A stretch of DNA of 6,308 nucleotides, taken from positions 1-6,308 of the forward strand of contig JALSNT010000646.1 of assembly GCA_026986885.1 (NCBI GenBank), given 5' to 3'. Of the stretch, positions 5,544 to 6,308 are shown one piece after another. The translations under genes and the position numbers were made by a program. Every line of letters begins with the position of its first letter. Within the stretch, counting starts at the first letter, position 1. The stretch is from Desulfobulbaceae bacterium (GTDB lineage: Bacteria > Desulfobacterota > Desulfobulbia > Desulfobulbales > Desulfobulbaceae). The notes below the pieces were generated by a model, which made no database searches, had not been told where the DNA came from, and saw only the letters and a list, made by a program, of their open reading frames with translations.

Positions 5544-6104
5544 TCAGACAGTACAGGCGGACAGCAGCCGTTCATCCTCTGATTCATGTAAAATAATGGC
5601 CTGGGCAGGGCATTCGGCCACGCAGATGCCGCAGGCCCTGCAGGTTTCAACGTCAATACATGCAAAACCCCCGTCGTCAATTTTGGGAATATCCCAGGGG
5701 CAGACCCGGACACAGGTCAGACAGGAAACGCAGAGATCACGTTGTACTTCAGCGGCCTTGCCGTTTTCCACCAGTTGATCGGGTGTAATGTAGTTCTTTT
5801 TCACCGCCAGTTTTGCCAGGGCCCCCATGATGTCGGCAAAGCTGACCTCCTGCGGACATACGGGCACGCAGCTGCGGCAGCCGGAACAGTACCAGAGCAG
5901 GTCGGAGCCGAGAATACGTTCCTCCAGCCCCATGCGTATCATGTGGATAATTTTACGCGGATCGAATTCAGAAATAGCCTGACTGACAGGGCAGGCCCCG
6001 CTGCAGGCCCCGCAGGAAAAACAGGCGTTTAAATGGGCTCCTCCCGGCTGGGCCATGACTTCGGCACTGAATCCGGGATTTGTGTCCATAGCTTTTTTTG
6101 ACAT
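5544..6104 (-). CDS. hdrC: HdrC-like 4Fe-4S protein with added ferredoxin domain (four [4Fe-4S] motifs)
   Basis: A predicted soluble electron carrier of 186 aa from ATG 6104. Four complete C-x2-C-x2-C-x3-C-P motifs are visible. CFSCGACSGACP (Cys28-38) and CSGCRSCVPVCP (Cys73-83), with FDPRKIIHMIRMG between, form an HdrC module. CVSCLTCVRVCP (Cys125-135) and CRACGICVAECP (Cys155-165) form a bacterial-ferredoxin-like pair. HdrC relays electrons between HdrA and HdrB in heterodisulfide-reductase-like complexes; neighbours mvhD and metV suggest a place in a methylene-THF reductase electron chain. The frame is open up to an ATG at 6200, adding 32 residues with a hydrophobic beginning (LCLPLFLSLF) that does not fit a soluble HdrC. 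The usual family start resembles MSKKAMDTNPGF, so 6104 is chosen, although neither ATG 6104 nor ATG 6089 has a clear Shine-Dalgarno. QmoC or a polyferredoxin are less likely alternatives: no haem-b membrane domain is present. Confidence 0.85.
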   Translation of the reverse strand: MSKKAMDTNPGFSAEVMAQPGGAHLNACFSCGACSGACPVSQAISEFDPRKIIHMIRMGLEERILGSDLLWYCSGCRSCVPVCPQEVSFADIMGALAKLAVKKNYITPDQLVENGKAAEVQRDLCVSCLTCVRVCPWDIPKIDDGGFACIDVETCRACGICVAECPAQAIILHESEDERLLSACTV

Positions 6105-6308
6105 GCGCGCACCAAAAGAAGTAAAATTTTCAGTTAACTCCTTGAAAACTTTAGAAGTTACTTGTGAAAACAGGGAAAGAAACAATGGAAGGCAGAGCAT
6201 TAATTATCTCTACATTAACGGGAGAGGCTACTGTATTCCCACGATTTTGTCAAGATTTGCTCTTGTCTTAAAAATAGATCAACCTGGAAAACCTGCTATG
6301 AGAGATGG
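6105..6308. other. Upstream region of the redox operon, no gene recognised
   Basis: This roughly 200-base, AT-richer stretch holds the candidate hdrC promoter and, on the minus strand, an in-frame extension of hdrC up to ATG 6200. It also has a minus-strand AAGGAG (6143-6138), too far (33 nt) from ATG 6104 to serve it. A 28-codon plus-strand frame (6185-6271) starts in a weak context and is not recognised. At the very edge, ATG 6298 on the plus strand could begin a divergent gene, but only a few codons are visible. No strong hairpin or riboswitch was recognised by eye. Confidence 0.5.
6225..6253 (-). promoter_or_regulatory. Candidate sigma-70 promoter for the hdrC-mvhD-metV-moeA operon
   Basis: On the minus strand a perfect -35 TTGACA (6253-6248) is followed 17 bases later by TAGCCT (6230-6225), which matches the -10 consensus at three of six positions. 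Transcription would start near 6218, leaving a leader of about 114 nt before ATG 6104, or about 18 nt before the alternative ATG at 6200. The strong -35 and optimal spacing make this plausible; the weak -10 could mean activator dependence. Confidence 0.4.

Noticed and set aside
5534..5594. An 11-base direct repeat (TCATGTAAAAT at 5534 and 5584) around the end of hdrC
   Set aside because: One copy is inside hdrC coding sequence and the other just past its stop; a single short AT-rich repeat pair is within chance expectation.
828..6104. Search for selenocysteine codons or frameshifts in the redox genes
   Set aside because: No in-frame TGA or broken frame was seen; hdrC, mvhD, metV and moeA all read through intact to normal family ends.
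6185..6271. A 28-codon plus-strand frame with an AGGG-like sequence upstream
   Set aside because: Too short to judge, antisense to the hdrC leader, and no recognisable product; not supported as a gene.

Overview
The window looks like a chromosomal segment of an anaerobic, probably sulfate-reducing or disproportionating Desulfobacterota (Desulfobulbales-like) bacterium. This rests on the combination of an HdrC/MvhD/MetV-type redox operon, a MoeA homologue and a pair of TIGR04282/TIGR04283-type glycosyltransferases. The taxonomic call is an inference from gene content and protein style, not a search result. Coding density is very high: six complete genes, one further complete gene whose start is unsettled, and one gene cut by the left edge. 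There is no tRNA, rRNA, CRISPR array or insertion sequence. No gene-free stretch exceeds 300 bases; the two real gaps are about 148 nt (1422-1569) and about 200 nt (6105-6308).

Layout, left to right. (1) Positions 3-855, plus strand: the 3' end of a DUF2064/TIGR04282-type glycosyltransferase, overlapping a GT2 glycosyltransferase of the TIGR04283 type. (2) Positions 828-1421, minus strand: a four-helix CvpA-family membrane protein whose tail overlaps the GT2 tail. (3) Positions 1570-3144, plus strand: a Sfp/EntD-type 4'-phosphopantetheinyl transferase followed 3 nt later by mutM (formamidopyrimidine-DNA glycosylase). These share a probable promoter in the divergent gap with cvpA. (4) Positions 6104 down to 3132, minus strand: a run of four genes, hdrC-like (four [4Fe-4S] motifs), mvhD/flpD-like, metV-like (MTHFR C-terminal domain family) and moeA. 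The moeA tail overlaps the mutM tail.

How the genes fit together. The hdrC-mvhD-metV block resembles the electron-transfer side of the acetogen/sulfate-reducer methylene-tetrahydrofolate reductase complexes (HdrABC-MvhD-MetVF). The flavin-bearing HdrA, the CCG-domain HdrB and the catalytic MetF are absent here and would have to come from outside the window. moeA, 20 nt after metV, inserts Mo or W into the pterin cofactor. Co-transcription could tie it to a Mo/W enzyme such as formate dehydrogenase in the same C1 pathway, but that is inference. The remaining genes are housekeeping or sugar-transfer genes without a clear link to this operon. The most notable points are the slimmed redox operon, the reduced cysteine set of MvhD, altered conserved motifs in MoeA, and two tail-to-tail gene overlaps with no room for ordinary terminators.
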